DNA from: Dehalococcoidia bacterium | GTDB taxonomy: Bacteria > Chloroflexota > Dehalococcoidia > Dehalococcoidales > DAOWLH01 | NCBI GenBank assembly: GCA_030638985.1 | Contig: DAOWDO010000053.1 | Span: 1 to 5,689, forward strand | Length of the DNA stretch: 5,689 bases | Direction of reading: 5' to 3' | In this document: positions 5,444 through 5,689 of the stretch, in pieces | Layout: each line of letters starts with the position of its first letter | Numbering within the stretch: position 1 is the stretch's first letter | Made by a program: the position numbers and the translations under genes | The notes under the pieces: model-generated | What the model saw: the letters and a program-made list of their open reading frames with translations, nothing else | Databases searched by the model: none | What the model was told of the DNA's origin: nothing

Positions 5444-5689
5444 ATGGATAAAGTAATCATTTTTGATACCACATTGAGGGACGGTGAGCAGGCGGCCGGG
5501 GGGATGCTAAATATCCAGGAGAAGCTGGAGATAGCCAGGCAGCTTGACAGGCTTGGGGTGGATGTTATCGAGGCTGGCTTTCCGGTTAGCTCGCCGGGCG
5601 ACTTTGAGGCGGTCAGGCTTATCGCCGGGAAAGTTCGTAAACCGGTGATTTGTGCTTTGGCTCGTGCTCACCCCAATGATATTGACCGG
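5444..5689 (+). CDS. leuA: 2-isopropylmalate synthase, N-terminal part (cut by window end)
   Basis: LeuA condenses 2-ketoisovalerate with acetyl-CoA to 2-isopropylmalate, the first committed step to leucine, in the cytoplasm. The first 82 residues are visible and the frame is open to the last base. The protein opens MDKVIIFDTTLRDGEQ, the HMGL-like TIM-barrel signature, with Arg12 and Asp13 the expected catalytic and metal-binding pair. It continues with EKLEIARQLDRLGVDVIEAGFP (written here in two parts: EKLEIARQLD, then RLGVDVIEAGFP) and SPGDFEAVRLIA, typical of LeuA. DGEQ argues against long-form citramalate synthase, which usually has another residue before Gln; a homocitrate-type synthase cannot be fully excluded from this fragment. 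Residues 17-21 read AAGGM where many LeuA proteins have SPGAS. Start: AGGAGG (5433-5438) lies 5 bases upstream. It sits 176 bases after ilvC and draws on the 2-ketoisovalerate made by the preceding genes. Confidence 0.92.
   Translation, partial: MDKVIIFDTTLRDGEQAAGGMLNIQEKLEIARQLDRLGVDVIEAGFPVSSPGDFEAVRLIAGKVRKPVICALARAHPNDIDR

Overview
The window holds the core of a branched-chain amino acid (BCAA) biosynthesis operon, with all genes on the + strand: ilvD, ilvB, ilvN, ilvC and the start of leuA. It is preceded by the 3' end of an unrelated housekeeping gene of the TsaC/YrdC (threonylcarbamoyl-AMP synthase) family. No tRNA, rRNA, CRISPR array, insertion sequence or phage gene is visible. Coding density is high; the only gene-free stretches are 214-332 (119 bases) and 5268-5443 (176 bases), and both carry regulatory-looking structure.

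Organism: moderate to high GC, ATG starts with purine-rich Shine-Dalgarno sites, and the order ilvD-ilvB-ilvN-ilvC-leuA with class I (short) ketol-acid reductoisomerase and an archaeal/clostridial-looking dihydroxyacid dehydratase. This order is what I recall from Dehalococcoidia (Chloroflexota), so an anaerobic or sediment/subsurface Chloroflexota member is my best guess. It is inferred from gene order and protein style, not from a phylogenetic marker; other deep-branching bacteria are possible.

Layout: 1-213 tsaC 3' end; 214-332 leader with a clear intrinsic terminator (284-307) only 25 bases before the ilvD start, and an alternative hairpin (263-289) that competes with it; 333-2000 ilvD; 2014-3723 ilvB; 3699-4235 ilvN, overlapping ilvB by 25 bases; 4269-5267 ilvC; 5268-5443 spacer with a plausible promoter and a GC-rich hairpin; 5444-5689 leuA, cut off by the window end.

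How the genes work together: IlvB (catalytic) and IlvN (regulatory) make acetolactate or acetohydroxybutyrate, IlvC isomerises and reduces it, IlvD dehydrates the diol to the 2-keto acid, and LeuA diverts 2-ketoisovalerate to leucine. The pathway is ordinary. No previously undescribed system is evident. The points worth a second look are the attenuator-like leader of ilvD, non-canonical residues in the nucleotide-binding region of IlvC (Val in place of the second Gly of GxGxxG, and an acidic, Arg-free phosphate loop), and a Pro-to-Leu change in the GxPGG motif of IlvB.
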